Positions 1 to 9,971 of a stretch of 64,000 nucleotides of DNA are shown here, in pieces. How positions within the stretch are numbered: the first letter of the stretch is position 1; every line of letters starts with the position of its first letter. A model generated the notes under the pieces. The model searched no databases, had not been told where the DNA came from, and saw nothing but the letters and a program-made list of their open reading frames with translations. This DNA comes from Hybos culiciformis (lineage: Eukaryota > Arthropoda > Insecta > Diptera > Hybotidae), in assembly GCA_964007475.1 (NCBI GenBank), contig OZ023273.1, positions 64,490,108-64,554,107 of the forward strand, written 5' to 3'. Position numbers and translations under genes: made by a program.

Positions 1-883
1 GATATGGTTGGATCTCCTCGGGTCTTTTAGACGGGGAACAATTCGCAATTTTTCAATTTGCAGATAAGATTGTAGCTACCTACTATCCTAATCTAAAATT
101 AATTTTGTTCATTCTAAAAAAAAAAAAAAAAAACAATGCATTCCTCCTAACCTGCCATGGTGTCATGCAAAAAATAACATTTATTATTTATGGGAATAGC
201 AAAATTTTAGTTTTTACTTTGACACATGGAATGTTATGAAATGAAGTGGGAGCACTCCATTAACTCTGAACAACCAAGTTTTGGTACTCTCAAACTCGCC
301 AAACAATCGATCATCGCTGAATGCGTCTTGGGAGCAATTGTCTTATCAATTGTCATTAAAAAATTTAATTCTGTTTCGTTTATTTTGACAATTTTGTTAA
401 CTTTATTTAAAATTTGGTTGGGTGTTGGTGTTGGGTCTTCTAGGTCCTGATCTTTACCGACTATTACCTACAAGTCTGAAATGACAGTGTAAGGTTAATA
501 TTAATATGTTTTGATTTTAATTTACCTAGATATGAAAAATGAATACCTAACCTCTCTCTAATTTGCTTCAAAATATTTTTAATTTTTAGCTGTCTTACAT
601 TATTGGTAGATTCAAATAAGATTAAATTTTTAAAATAGATCTATCTAGGTAGGTATTTACACCTTCCTAAAACAATTTTATCCTAAACCAATTTTTTTTG
701 GTTTTGTTATTTTATATTTTTGATTGCTAGGACTTAGAACGAATATAACATTTGTTAAATATGATGTTAATCTTTTCTAAACTACCAAGGTCCTCCCTAC
801 CTAGAATTGCAGAAGATGTTTATAAAAATATAGGTTGTCTACCTAGTTTAGGTATTTAATTATTACATTTCTTTTTTTTTTAG
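1..883. other. Region upstream of the first visible RpL6 exon; no gene recognised
   Basis: This AT-rich stretch contains poly-A and poly-T runs and several TACCTA/TAGGTA motifs (about 640-660, 795-805 and 840-855). It ends in a strong acceptor, a T-run followed by AG at 882-883. I looked for the missing N-terminal exon of RpL6 (basic residues plus the conserved SRSxMY region) and did not find it. It is therefore probably intron, with the exon left of the window. Confidence 0.5.
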
Positions 884-2389
884 ATGTTTAAACGTCGGGC
901 AGCCTACCGATTGGTGGGTAAGAAACATCCAATTGTTAAAAAAGAAAAAATCCCAATAAAGAAAGTGAAAAAAATTGGTGGCCCCAAAAATGGTGGTGAA
1001 CGTGTTGTATATTTGAAAAAAGCAAAAGCTAATTATCCAACTAAAAAGCGAGTTTCTAAACGTCCACCAAAAGGCACATTCTCACGTCATGTTAGAAATA
1101 CAAGAAAATCAATGGAACCTGGACGTGTTTTAATTTTATTAGCTGGACGTCATCAAGGTAAAAAAAAACAAAAAATTTTATAATGATTTTAAGAAAATCT
1201 TATTTAGTTTCTGAATGAATATTTTTTAAAATATCACCGTGTAAGAAAACTTAAAATGATCACCATTTTAATACTTTTATAAAATTTACAAAATATTAAC
1301 AATTCTTGGGTCTATAAATGTATCTTTTTTGGAGGTTTAGTATAAAAAAAAACGCTAACTTTTAAAATTTTAAACTATTGTTTATTGGGGATATTTAATG
1401 ATTAAGCGTTCTGAAGTAGTAGCCTATTGAATTTGGAGCCTCTATACTTGTCTTTCTACAACTATAATTTTAGCATTCTGGAAGCTTTTTTTTATAGATT
1501 AGTTCATGTCATTTTGAAATTTAAAATTTACATGCACGTTCTATCTATCAACAGAGAACAACATAACTGTTGGTTAGTTTCATGATTTATTCATTTTAAA
1601 ATGTTATTTTCAAACAGATGTGGCTTTTTACACTATGAGAAATGCATCTGATTCTTTATATTCCACGTTGTTTCACAACCATTTGCCTTCAAAAAAAATT
1701 CCCTCGATTTCACAAGATTTAAAATAAAAAATGAATTTCCTAATAGCTGAGGAAGTAAATCTTCTCAATCTGAAATATACCAACTCATGGGAAGCGGAGG
1801 CTATTATGATCGAACCCAAAAATCTTACGAAAATCATTTTAAAAAAAAAATCTATTAAAAATTAATTTTACCAAAATGAAAAATAAGAAAAGGAATTTCG
1901 TAACATTGTTGCTTTTTTTTTTGTTTTTGTGGATTTTTATTTAATTATTAATTAAAAATTGTTTCATCCTATATTTTAGGAAAGCGAGTAATATTATTGA
2001 AAGTTTTAAGAACAGGATTGTTATTGGTTACTGGACCATTTGGTCTTAATTCATGCCCATTACGTCGTGTCTCACAACGTTATGCCATTTCAACTTCAAC
2101 TCGTGTTGATTTAAAGGACTTAAATATCCCAGATCATATTAATGATAAATATTTTGCACGCAAAGAATGTACTAAGAAAGATAAAAAATCTGGCGGGGAA
2201 GGTGATATTTTTGCAACCAAGAAGGAAAGATTTATTCCTAATGAACAACGCAAGAAGGACCAAAAAGAAATTGATAGCAGTGTATTGAAGGCAATCAAAG
2301 CACATCCAGATTCGAAATACCTTAAAAAGTATTTGAAGAGTATGTTCAGTTTGGGATCATCACAATATCCACATCGTATGAAATTTTAA
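884..2389 (+). CDS. RpL6: 60S ribosomal protein L6 (eL6), 5'-partial
   Basis: This is a structural protein of the large cytosolic ribosomal subunit. Two exons are visible, 884-1157 and 1980-2389. They join as a split Gly codon (G|GA) with GT/AG sites and give 227 codons plus stop. Family hallmarks are GGPKNGGERVVYL, FSRHVRNTRKSMEPG, the KOW-like LLAGRHQGKRVILLK that spans the junction, GLLLVTGPFGLN, EQRKKDQKEID and the C-terminal SSQYPHRMKF. Insect L6 is usually about 240-260 aa. A splice acceptor (TTTTTAG) directly precedes the ATG at 884, so that Met is probably internal and about 30 basic N-terminal residues lie in an upstream exon. AATAAA at 2445-2450 follows the stop. The identification is secure; the true start is not visible. 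Confidence 0.93.
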
Positions 2390-2444
2390 AAAGTCCTTTT
2401 TTTAGTTTGTGAATTCAATAACTGTGGAATGATTCTTTTTTTTA

Positions 2445-2450
2445 AATAAA
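2445..2450 (+). terminator. Poly(A) signal of RpL6
   Basis: A canonical AATAAA lies 56 bp after the RpL6 stop codon and is followed by an AT-rich tract. Confidence 0.6.
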
Positions 2451-3205
2451 GGATAATATAAAAAAATTTCAGTTTTTTTTTAAATATGTATAGAAATACA
2501 TTAGAATAAATTGAAGAAATTGACAAATTATGGATCTGTGTAAAAATTTGTTGTAGAAGTATAATTGTAAAAGGGAATCTTTACTTATCTAAAAAAAACT
2601 TCGGTTTAGTTTATTGTTTGAGGACAAAATTTATAATTTCGCATTACAGTTCGATTTCTCAAGAACCGAACTTAAATGTAAATCTGATATTATTGTAACT
2701 ATATTTCTACCATAAAAGTCCTTCCTACAATGTTCGTATGTAAAAAATACATATACATTTATAGTATCACCTCAAAAATGTGCCCCACGTTTCTAGTTAT
2801 AGACTGTTGTAATCAGTTTCAAGTATGTGTGCCCACAATCCTCTGAATGAGCCGGAGAAAAGTTATGAAGTCTGTTACCAAAATGAAACTCATAGTAATA
2901 TTATTTTATACTTTTTAGTGCGCAAGAAAAACGTTGTTTTTTATAAAATGTATTTTTTATGATTTAATATTTATTTTCTACATTTTAGTTTTGAAGCTGA
3001 AACAAAGCAGAATTTATCGTATAAAATTTGATTTTCAAAATTATTTCTGAAACAAATACAACAATATAAAAGAAATGTTATACGTTTAACCATTTTATTT
3101 TAACAATTTTAAATACATAATGATGCCAGAACCTGCTTGGTTTCCAAATTTTTTTTTATGGAATGTCAGGTCTACCACGTGTAGGTCCCCAGGGGAGGTA
3201 GGGGA
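2451..3205. other. Intergenic, AT-rich; nothing recognised
   Basis: This is the spacer between the 3' end of RpL6 and the tandem repeat that begins near 3218. I saw no coding exon or structured repeat in it. Confidence 0.5.
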
Positions 3206-3217
3206 CCAATAAATTAC

Positions 3218-3700
3218 GAAATTTGTGTGTTTTATTATGTCTTCTTTGTATTTACAAAAATTTAATAAAATCGGACGAAGTTTTGAAGTCCTCCCCAAGC
3301 AAGGTAGAGGAGGCCAATAAATTTTTTGTTACAAAATTTGTGTGTTTAATCATTTCTTCTTTTTATGTACCAAATTTAATAAAATCTAACGTACTTTTGA
3401 AGTCCTCCCCATAGGAGATCGCCGGGTAGGAAGCCAATAAATTTTTTGTTACGAAATTTGTGTATTTAATATGTCCTCTTTTTATGTACCAAATTTGAAA
3501 GAAATCGGACGAATTTTTGAAGTCCTTCCCAAGGAAGGTCGCTGGGTAGGAGGCCAATAAATTTGTTGTTACGAAATTCGTGTGTTTAATCATTTCTTCT
3601 TTTTATGTACTAAATTTGAATGAAATCGGACAAACTTTTGGTTGTGAAAATTTGATTGCAAAATTTCGCGGGCAGACAAACAGACGAGAAACTTTTCAAA
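3218..3700 (+). repeat. Tandem array of about four ~120-bp units, related to the 45.8-49.5 kb repeat
   Basis: Units begin near 3218, 3330, 3452 and 3572. Each holds, in order: an AAATTTGTGTGTTTAAT-like segment, TTCTTTTTATGTACCAAATT, GAATGAAATCGGACGAA, TTTGAAGTCC and GGTAGGAGGCCAATAAATT. The units have diverged. The last one runs into a segment with GGGCAGACAAACAGACGAGA (about 3668), echoed near 3815. The same subrepeat with the same word order occurs in the inverted-repeat block at 45.9-49.1 kb, so both loci carry one mobile or satellite family. The short open frames here are by-products of the repeat. Confidence 0.8.
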
Positions 3701-3953
3701 TCATGATTAAAGTGGTAGAATATTGTATTGTCATCGGGTTCAGAGCTATATTCAAAATTTCGGAGCTCTAGCTTGTCGGAAAGTGGTCTAAAATTTGATT
3801 ACAGAATTTCCTGGACAGACAAACAGACAAGAAAGTGAGTTGATAAAAACGTTGTAATAATTAAATTAGTCGAAAAATGAAACAAACTTTTTTTAAATGA
3901 TATTTAAAAATTGTATTAAAATAATTATATTTCATATTAAGTACATTTTTTAA

Positions 3954-6900
3954 CTAATATTTTGGAAATTTTTTGTTAATTTTTTCATGCCAAGCATGTA
4001 AACCTCCAATAGTATCCCTCACCATATGGTTGCTAGGTAAATATTTTTTTAAATGCTTTACAGCTAGTTGCGAGTCATTTCCTCTTCGGCAGACGCAAAT
4101 AACTAAAAAAAAAGGAAATTTTTTTCTTTTTTTAACAAATTAAAAAAATATTTTACCTTCAGAGTTATTCCTTTGAATGATGTCTTTAATTTCTTCTAAA
4201 TATTTATTTTCTATTAAATCTTTCAGTGGAATATTTTTCGAATTATTCAAATTGCAAAATTCAAATTCTGTTGGGCTGCGCACGTCAATTACCAAATATT
4301 TGTGTTCACTTTGTTCTATTAAATTTTTTAAAGTTTCTACAGAAATTCGTTCAAAATTTTGTAATAAGTTTAGTCCGGAATCTTTGTCTGTAGCTTTAGC
4401 ACCACAAAACTGCTCGTAATCAATTAGTCTTGTTAGTGTTGGATTAGAAGAACATACAGAACAATTTTCATCCTTCCTTCGAAGTTTTATATTACGAAAT
4501 AAAGTTCGACTTCCATCAAATAAAAGTAGTCTCCCATGAATTGTATCATCAAGTTTTAGTGATATTTTTATAGCTTCAAGTGCTTGCAATGAGCCAATGA
4601 CTCCAGTGACTAAAAAATAAATATGTATTTTCAAATTAAATTATCATTATTTTGTTCACAAAATTTCCAGAGAAGTTCAATATTTTTTTACTAAAATTAT
4701 TTCATTATTTTTCCGAAGGGAAGAGTTAGTATAATAAAGAGCAAATAAATATTCATAAAAATTTGAGCATTCAAATAGCAACTAATGCTGTACTGTACGA
4801 ATTTTGTTTTGAAAAAGTTATCAATCAGTCGAAAGAAATACCGCTAAGTGAAAAGGTTTCCGATTAAGTAAAAATTCTGGTCCTGATTTCGGATTAATAA
4901 AATAGGACATTAATATTGTACATTTTGCTTCGAGTATAAAAGTTTTTTCTTATTGTTTACATAATCAAATATTTTTCTCAAAATTTTACTTGCGCCTAAA
5001 ATTCCACCATCAGAACAATTTGTAACTGTTTCTGGGCTAGGTGGTTTTGGAAAAATACATCGATAACATGGTCCATTTTTATAATTATATATAGTTAATT
5101 GACCTTCCATCTAAAAAAAAAAGAAGATTATATACATTATAAAATTTTGTTGTAAGGCTTCCAAACCTTTAATGCGCTTCCTGACACCAATGGTTTTTTC
5201 GACAATACACAGGCATCATTTAAAAGGTACCGAGTGGCAACATTATCAGTACAATCTAAAACAACATCAAATTTTTCAATTATTATCATCGCATTTGCAC
5301 TGGTAATTTGTGTTGTAAAGGACTCAATTTGACAATTTGGATTAATTTCAAGTAAAATTGATTTGGCACATTCTGATTTTTTTCTGCCTAAGCATTTACT
5401 ATCGAAAAGTATTTGTCGATGTAAATTATTTATGTCAACAGTGTCATAATCGACAATGCCAAATTTCAAGCAACCAGCTCGAACCAAATATTGTAATGCA
5501 GGACATCCTAATCCGCCGGCACCAACTATTAAAAATGAAGTTTCTCTTAAATTCAATTGACCTTTTACACCAATTTCGGGAATTATCATTTGACGGCAAT
5601 ACCGGCCAATATCTTCGTTCGTTAGACCATTTCCATTATAGTCTGTAGACTAAAAAAAATTATTATCTGATAACTATTTTGAGCCAATCACTTGCGAGCA
5701 GTTAATTAACTAAGTTAGTTTTTCCGAATCGAATTAAGTGGGTGCTTACGTATTTTATAAAAAAAAATACTCATAGATTCCTATTCAAAATTAACTACTA
5801 GTCTGCACTCTACAGAGTATGAACTAACCGTTCTCATTTTTAAGCAAATACACTCAGTGGGGTATAACATTTTTGAATTTGATTATCGTCCTATTAGCCA
5901 AACAAGGAATAGTGGCAGAATAGAACCCTCACGGATTTACAATCAATTTGTAAGACAAAAAACAGGCCACATTGCTCCCTTATGTTTCAACTCCTTACCT
6001 GGTCAAATTAAAGAAATTAATGATATTAACCTTTTCAAGACCAAAGTCAAAACATGGATAATTGATCAAAGGCTTATAGATTTTCTATAATTCTGCTAAA
6101 TTTATAACCCATTGGTGTCTTAATTTTATATGTTTAAACAAAGCTTATTTAAATAAATTTATAATACTCACTAAGAATTTTCTCGAATGCATCTTTTCAA
6201 AAAGTTCTTAAAAGGATTTTTTATTTTTAAAAAAAAAAAAATTACTTTGAATTCTTCTATTCTAAAATATTTTTCGCGATGATCGGAAATACTGGAAGCT
6301 TACTACTTAAGTTTAAAAATGACTGAACATAAGTATACAAAATTTATTCTATTGCAAGAACTAGTATAACATGAAATTTTCTTACTTCATGATACACTCA
6401 TCTTTACTTGAACTATTAAATAACCCCTAAATTTAATACATAATCCAATCAGCTAAAAGCTGTTAACCTAGTTTGCTAAGATTTTTCTTACATGCCACTA
6501 CTGGTGCTGGAGCAATACATTATGCTTGTAGAGTAACAAATCAATAAATAAAGATTTTATGCATTTTGAGATGATGATATAGTAAAATGTGAACTTATTC
6601 TATAATAGGGTTAATTCTCTTAATAAAATTGAAATGAATCTATATTATTTTCAAATTATTTTTATATATAATAACATAAAACAAATTGGTTAATGCAAAG
6701 TACTGTAATATATTATATTTGTATTATTATATTAAATCTAAGTTATTTTTCTTTACTTTCTTTTATAAAATGCACCTAATATGATTTATACTTATTGTTA
6801 CAATGAAAATGTATTAAAATTTTATGAAATAAAAAAAAAATTAGGTGGCACTATGAATGTCCATGATATGGTACCTAGGTAGAATAATAATATTAGAAAC

Positions 6901-7048
6901 AACGCATCCCGACCCGACTTTGCTTAGGTGGAAACAGAAAACTTACTTTTTGTTCAGATTTTTTCAAATTTGCTAATTCTTTACGTTTGAGTAGTAATAC
7001 GTCTTCAAGCTCACTTATTTCAATTTCCAATTTTCTTATTTCATTCAT
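3954..7048 (-). CDS. MOCS3: Adenylyltransferase and sulfurtransferase MOCS3 (Uba4), complete
   Basis: This is an E1-like enzyme that adenylates and then thiocarboxylates MOCS2A (molybdopterin synthesis) and URM1 (2-thiolation of tRNA wobble uridine); it is cytosolic. Five exons on the minus strand are 7048-6947, 5649-5167, 5110-4990, 4609-4157 and 4102-3954. They total 1308 nt or 435 aa, against about 450-460 aa in fly and human. Residues about 1-34 form a charged helix. The ThiF/E1 domain carries GAGGLG at 77-82. The thioester Cys is C227 in TVTNCSDGG. Zinc ligands are the CxxC pairs C210/C213 and C285/C288. The C-terminal rhodanese domain has its loop at CRRGND (C391) and ends in IGGLHAW. 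All joins keep frame with GT/AG sites. The first intron (5650-6946) holds a LINE remnant. The gene is head to head with HDAC11, 2.9 kb away. Confidence 0.93.
5857..6090 (+). pseudogene. LINE-type retrotransposon fragment (C-terminal end of the ORF2 protein)
   Basis: A 77-codon frame inside MOCS3 intron 1, antisense to that gene, reads like the region after the reverse-transcriptase domain in many insect non-LTR elements. It has a basic segment, then [12 protein letters not shown], then [20 protein letters not shown] and a KTWI tail. This 'F-N-x-L-P-x-x-I-K ... F-K-x-x-L/V-K-x-W' pattern is typical there. The catalytic RT motifs are absent, so it is a 5'-truncated relic. The family assignment rests on the pattern alone. 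Confidence 0.55.
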
Positions 7049-7484
7049 AACTAAAAAAATATGTAAATTTAATTAGTTTAATTACTTTTACCTACTTATT
7101 CTTTAATTTAAAGAAAGAAATTGATTTGATAATAATAATCAGATAATTATTGATAATAACAATAATAAATGTTTGTTATTGATTTTGATTTTATTTTATC
7201 TTTGGTGGGTCATAGGTAGGTAGCGCCTCTGGTGGATTATCATTTCAACTGTAGAATCTAACGTGGTATACAACTCTTTATAACAGACTGCCAAAAATAA
7301 ATATTTTTCGTGCCCAAAAAATTACAACAAAAATGCAGGAAACTGGCTTTTTTTCCATTAAGTATAAATTAGATCACCGTATTTAGCAAAATGTTTATAT
7401 ACATTTGTTTAGAGCTGATTAAAATCCTCCATTATTTATTCCTAATTGAGACTCTGTTATGTGTTATCTTTATTTCAATGTTGC

Positions 7485-8144
7485 ATTAGGTAGGGGGGTT
7501 GGACATTTGTCCGCGGGACATTTGTCCGCGATTTGTTTTTGTTTCGCGGACATAAAAATGACATTTGTCCGCGATTCGAATGTCTTTTGTCCGCCGCGGA
7601 CAAATGACATTTGCGAAAATGTCATTTGTCCGCGATAAAAATTAATCGCGGACAAATGACATTTTGCAAAATGACATTTGTCCGCTAAAAATTTAAAAAA
7701 TCAATCGCGGACAAATGTGATTTTGCAAAATGAGATTTGTCCGCTAAAAATTTAAATTAGCAATCGCGGACAAATGACATTTCGCAAAATGACATTTGTC
7801 CGCTAAAAATTTGAGGCTAAAGTGCAGATGACTTGAACCAATCAGAATCGGCACAAAATGACATTTGTCCGCTAAAAATTAAAAATTTCAATCGCGGACA
7901 AATGACATTTTGCAAAATGACATTTGTCCGCTAAAAATTCGAAAATTCAATCGCGGACAAATGTCATTTTGCAAATTGTCCTTTGTCCGCTATTTTTGAG
8001 ACATTTGTCCGCGGCGGACAAATGTCATTTTACAATCGCGGACAAATGACATTTTGCAAAATGACATTTGTCCGCGAAGTTTTCCATACAAATTTCGTCG
8101 CGGACAAATGTCCTGCGGACAAATGTCACGGCGCTATTAGGTAG
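7485..8144. mobile_element. Foldback-type DNA element, copy 1, with 9-bp target-site duplication
   Basis: The target duplication ATTAGGTAG flanks the element at 7485-7493 and 8136-8144. The element (7494-8135, 642 bp) starts GGGGGTTGGACATTTGTCC and ends GGACAAATGTCACGGCGCT. These ends are imperfect inverted repeats that share GACATTTGTCC. The interior is mostly ~60-bp units. Each has a near-perfect 38-bp palindrome: GCGGACAAATG, then CATTTTGCAAAATG at the centre, then CATTTGTCCGC. AT-rich spacers (TAAAAATTTAAA-like) separate them. A unique segment near 7809-7850 (GAGGCTAAAGTGCAGATGAC, then CCAATCAGAATCGG) is shared with copy 2. There is no coding capacity. A 9-bp duplication fits Mutator-like or Merlin-like transposition, but I cannot assign the superfamily. 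Confidence 0.85.
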
Positions 8145-8281
8145 CGATCTCGTGAAACTGAAACTTGCATATTTTGTCGTTTTGATATAATGGATATAAT
8201 ATTATATTAGCTCTTCCCAGCTTCTCACTTCTTTTATTATATTTCCATTTCGTAATTCATAATTTATACACGTATTTATAC

Positions 8282-9381
8282 ACTTTGGAGGGGGGTTGGA
8301 CATTTGTCCGCGATTTGTTTTTGTATCGCGGACATAAAAATGACATTTGTCCGCGATTCAAAATGTCTTTTGTCCGCCGCGGACAAATGACATTTTCCAA
8401 AATGTCATTTGTCCGCGATAAAAATTAATCGCGGACAAATGACATTTTGCAAAATGACATTTGTCCTCTAAAAATCTGAAAAATCAATCGCGGACAAATG
8501 ACATTTTGCAAAATGACATTTGTCCGCTAAAAAGTTAAAAAATCAATCGCGGACAAATGACATTTTGCAAAATGACATTTGTCCGCTAAAAATTAAAAAA
8601 AGCAATCGCGGACAAATGACATTTTGGAAAATGACATGTCCGCTAAAAATTTGAGGCTAAAGTGCAGATGACGTGAACCAATCAGAATCGGCACAACAAG
8701 AGAGGGTGGTGGGGGGCGGCGGGCGGGCGGGTGGACTGGTGGTTGGTCAGTGGGATTTGCGGCGTCTGACCAACCACCAGTCCACCCGCCCGCCCGCCGC
8801 CCCGCACCTCCCTCTCTTTAAGGGGCAAATCGGGCAAAAAAAAAAAATTGCATATACAAAATGTATGAACAATTTGGGGGGACTCTACCCCTCTTCCCTT
8901 TTCCAAGCTTCAGACGATTCTGAGTGGTTCACGTAATCTGCAGTATCTCCAAAATTGAAAAATCAATCGCGGACAAATGACATTTTGCAAAATGACATTT
9001 GTCCGCTAAAAAAACTGAAAAATCAATCGCGGACAAATGACATTTTGCAAAATGACATTTGTCCGCTAAAAATTAAAAATTTCAATCGCGGACAAATGAC
9101 GTTTTGCAAAATGACATTTGTCCGCTAAAAATTCGAAAAATCAATCGCGGACAAATGACATTTTGCAAAATGACATTTGTCCGCTAAAGTTACAAAATTC
9201 AATCGCGGACAAATGTCATTTGTCCGCTAATTTTGGGACATTTGTCCGCGGCGGACAAATGTCATTTTACAATCGCGGACAAATGACATTTTGCAAAATG
9301 ACATTTGTCCGCGAAGTTTTCCATACAAATTTCATCGCGGACAAATGTCCCGCGGACAAATGTCACGGCGCCACTTTGGAG
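8282..9381. mobile_element. Foldback-type DNA element, copy 2, longer, with its own 9-bp target-site duplication
   Basis: The target duplication ACTTTGGAG lies at 8282-8290 and 9373-9381. The element (8291-9372, 1082 bp) has the same start (GGGGGTTGGACATTTGTCC) and nearly the same end (GTCACGGCGCC) as copy 1, only ~140 bp away. It carries about nine palindromic ~60-bp units, against about six in copy 1. Its centre (about 8650-8950) contains a GC-rich hairpin and an inverted duplication that copy 1 lacks. The different target duplications show two independent insertions rather than a local duplication. Frames on either strand here are by-products of the repeats. Confidence 0.85.
8699..8817. 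repeat. GC-rich perfect-type hairpin nested in foldback copy 2
   Basis: The arms at 8699-8750 and 8766-8817 are 52 bp each with about three mismatches, and the loop is 15 bp (TGGGATTTGCGGCGT). The arms contain GGCGGGCGGGCGGGTGG, very unlike the AT-rich surroundings. A related single-arm sequence occurs at 51965-51995. Confidence 0.85.
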
Positions 9382-9971
9382 TACCTTATGTATGGGACTC
9401 TGCGGAAACGTTTATCGACTTAATATCAAGGGTTAACACCTAACCCCTCTTCAAAAATAGGGAAAATCGGGGTTTAAAAATCAAATGTTTATAGAATGCA
9501 TCCCTGCACCCTGCATCCTGGAGCCAGTTATATACTCTCTAAAATATCAAAAAATCACTTCAGTCGAGATTCTATTAACCCTACAATCAAAGCAAAACCA
9601 AGACCAATTTTTCACAGTGAGAACTCTTAACGTGGGCTTCTCTGTATTTCATTTTGTATAAATTTATCGTTAGATGTCTCTCTTTTATTTTCTTTCTTTT
9701 TTCAATTCGCGAATAATGAATTGTAAACAAATTTCTGTAAGAAAAAAACAAAAGTAAATTTTTTAGTAAAAAATAAAAAAAAAATAAAATAAATGTATTT
9801 TTAGTTTATTAAAATAAATAAATTGTAAATTATTGTATTTTAAGATTTTAACTATTTATAACTAAATTTATTTTATTAATTTATTTTAATGTGCTAAAAT
9901 ATTTATTGCAATTAATTTTATTTTAAATTATAATTTACAAAAATACTAATAAAAAATTTATTATAAAAATA
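9382..9971. other. Upstream region of HDAC11; no motif recognised
   Basis: This is the spacer between foldback copy 2 and the HDAC11 start codon. From about 9740 it is strongly AT-rich. It should contain the HDAC11 promoter and 5' UTR, but no convincing TATA box or initiator was seen. Confidence 0.4.

Noticed and set aside
226..450. 74-codon open frame upstream of RpL6
   Set aside because: It has no recognisable domain, its codon use resembles the background, it does not contain the expected RpL6 N-terminus, and its end runs into low-complexity sequence.
5358..5648. Plus-strand frame opposite MOCS3 exon 2
   Set aside because: It is the shadow of a well-supported coding exon on the other strand.
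7500..9370. Regularly spaced repeats that resemble a CRISPR array
   Set aside because: The spacers are AT-rich variants of one sequence rather than unique, there are no cas genes, the host is an intron-containing eukaryote, and the repeats are bounded by transposon-type target-site duplications.
8673..9423. Open frames of 74-101 codons on both strands in the foldback element
   Set aside because: They are translations of palindromic repeats and the GC-rich hairpin, so frames appear on both strands by symmetry. There is no domain.
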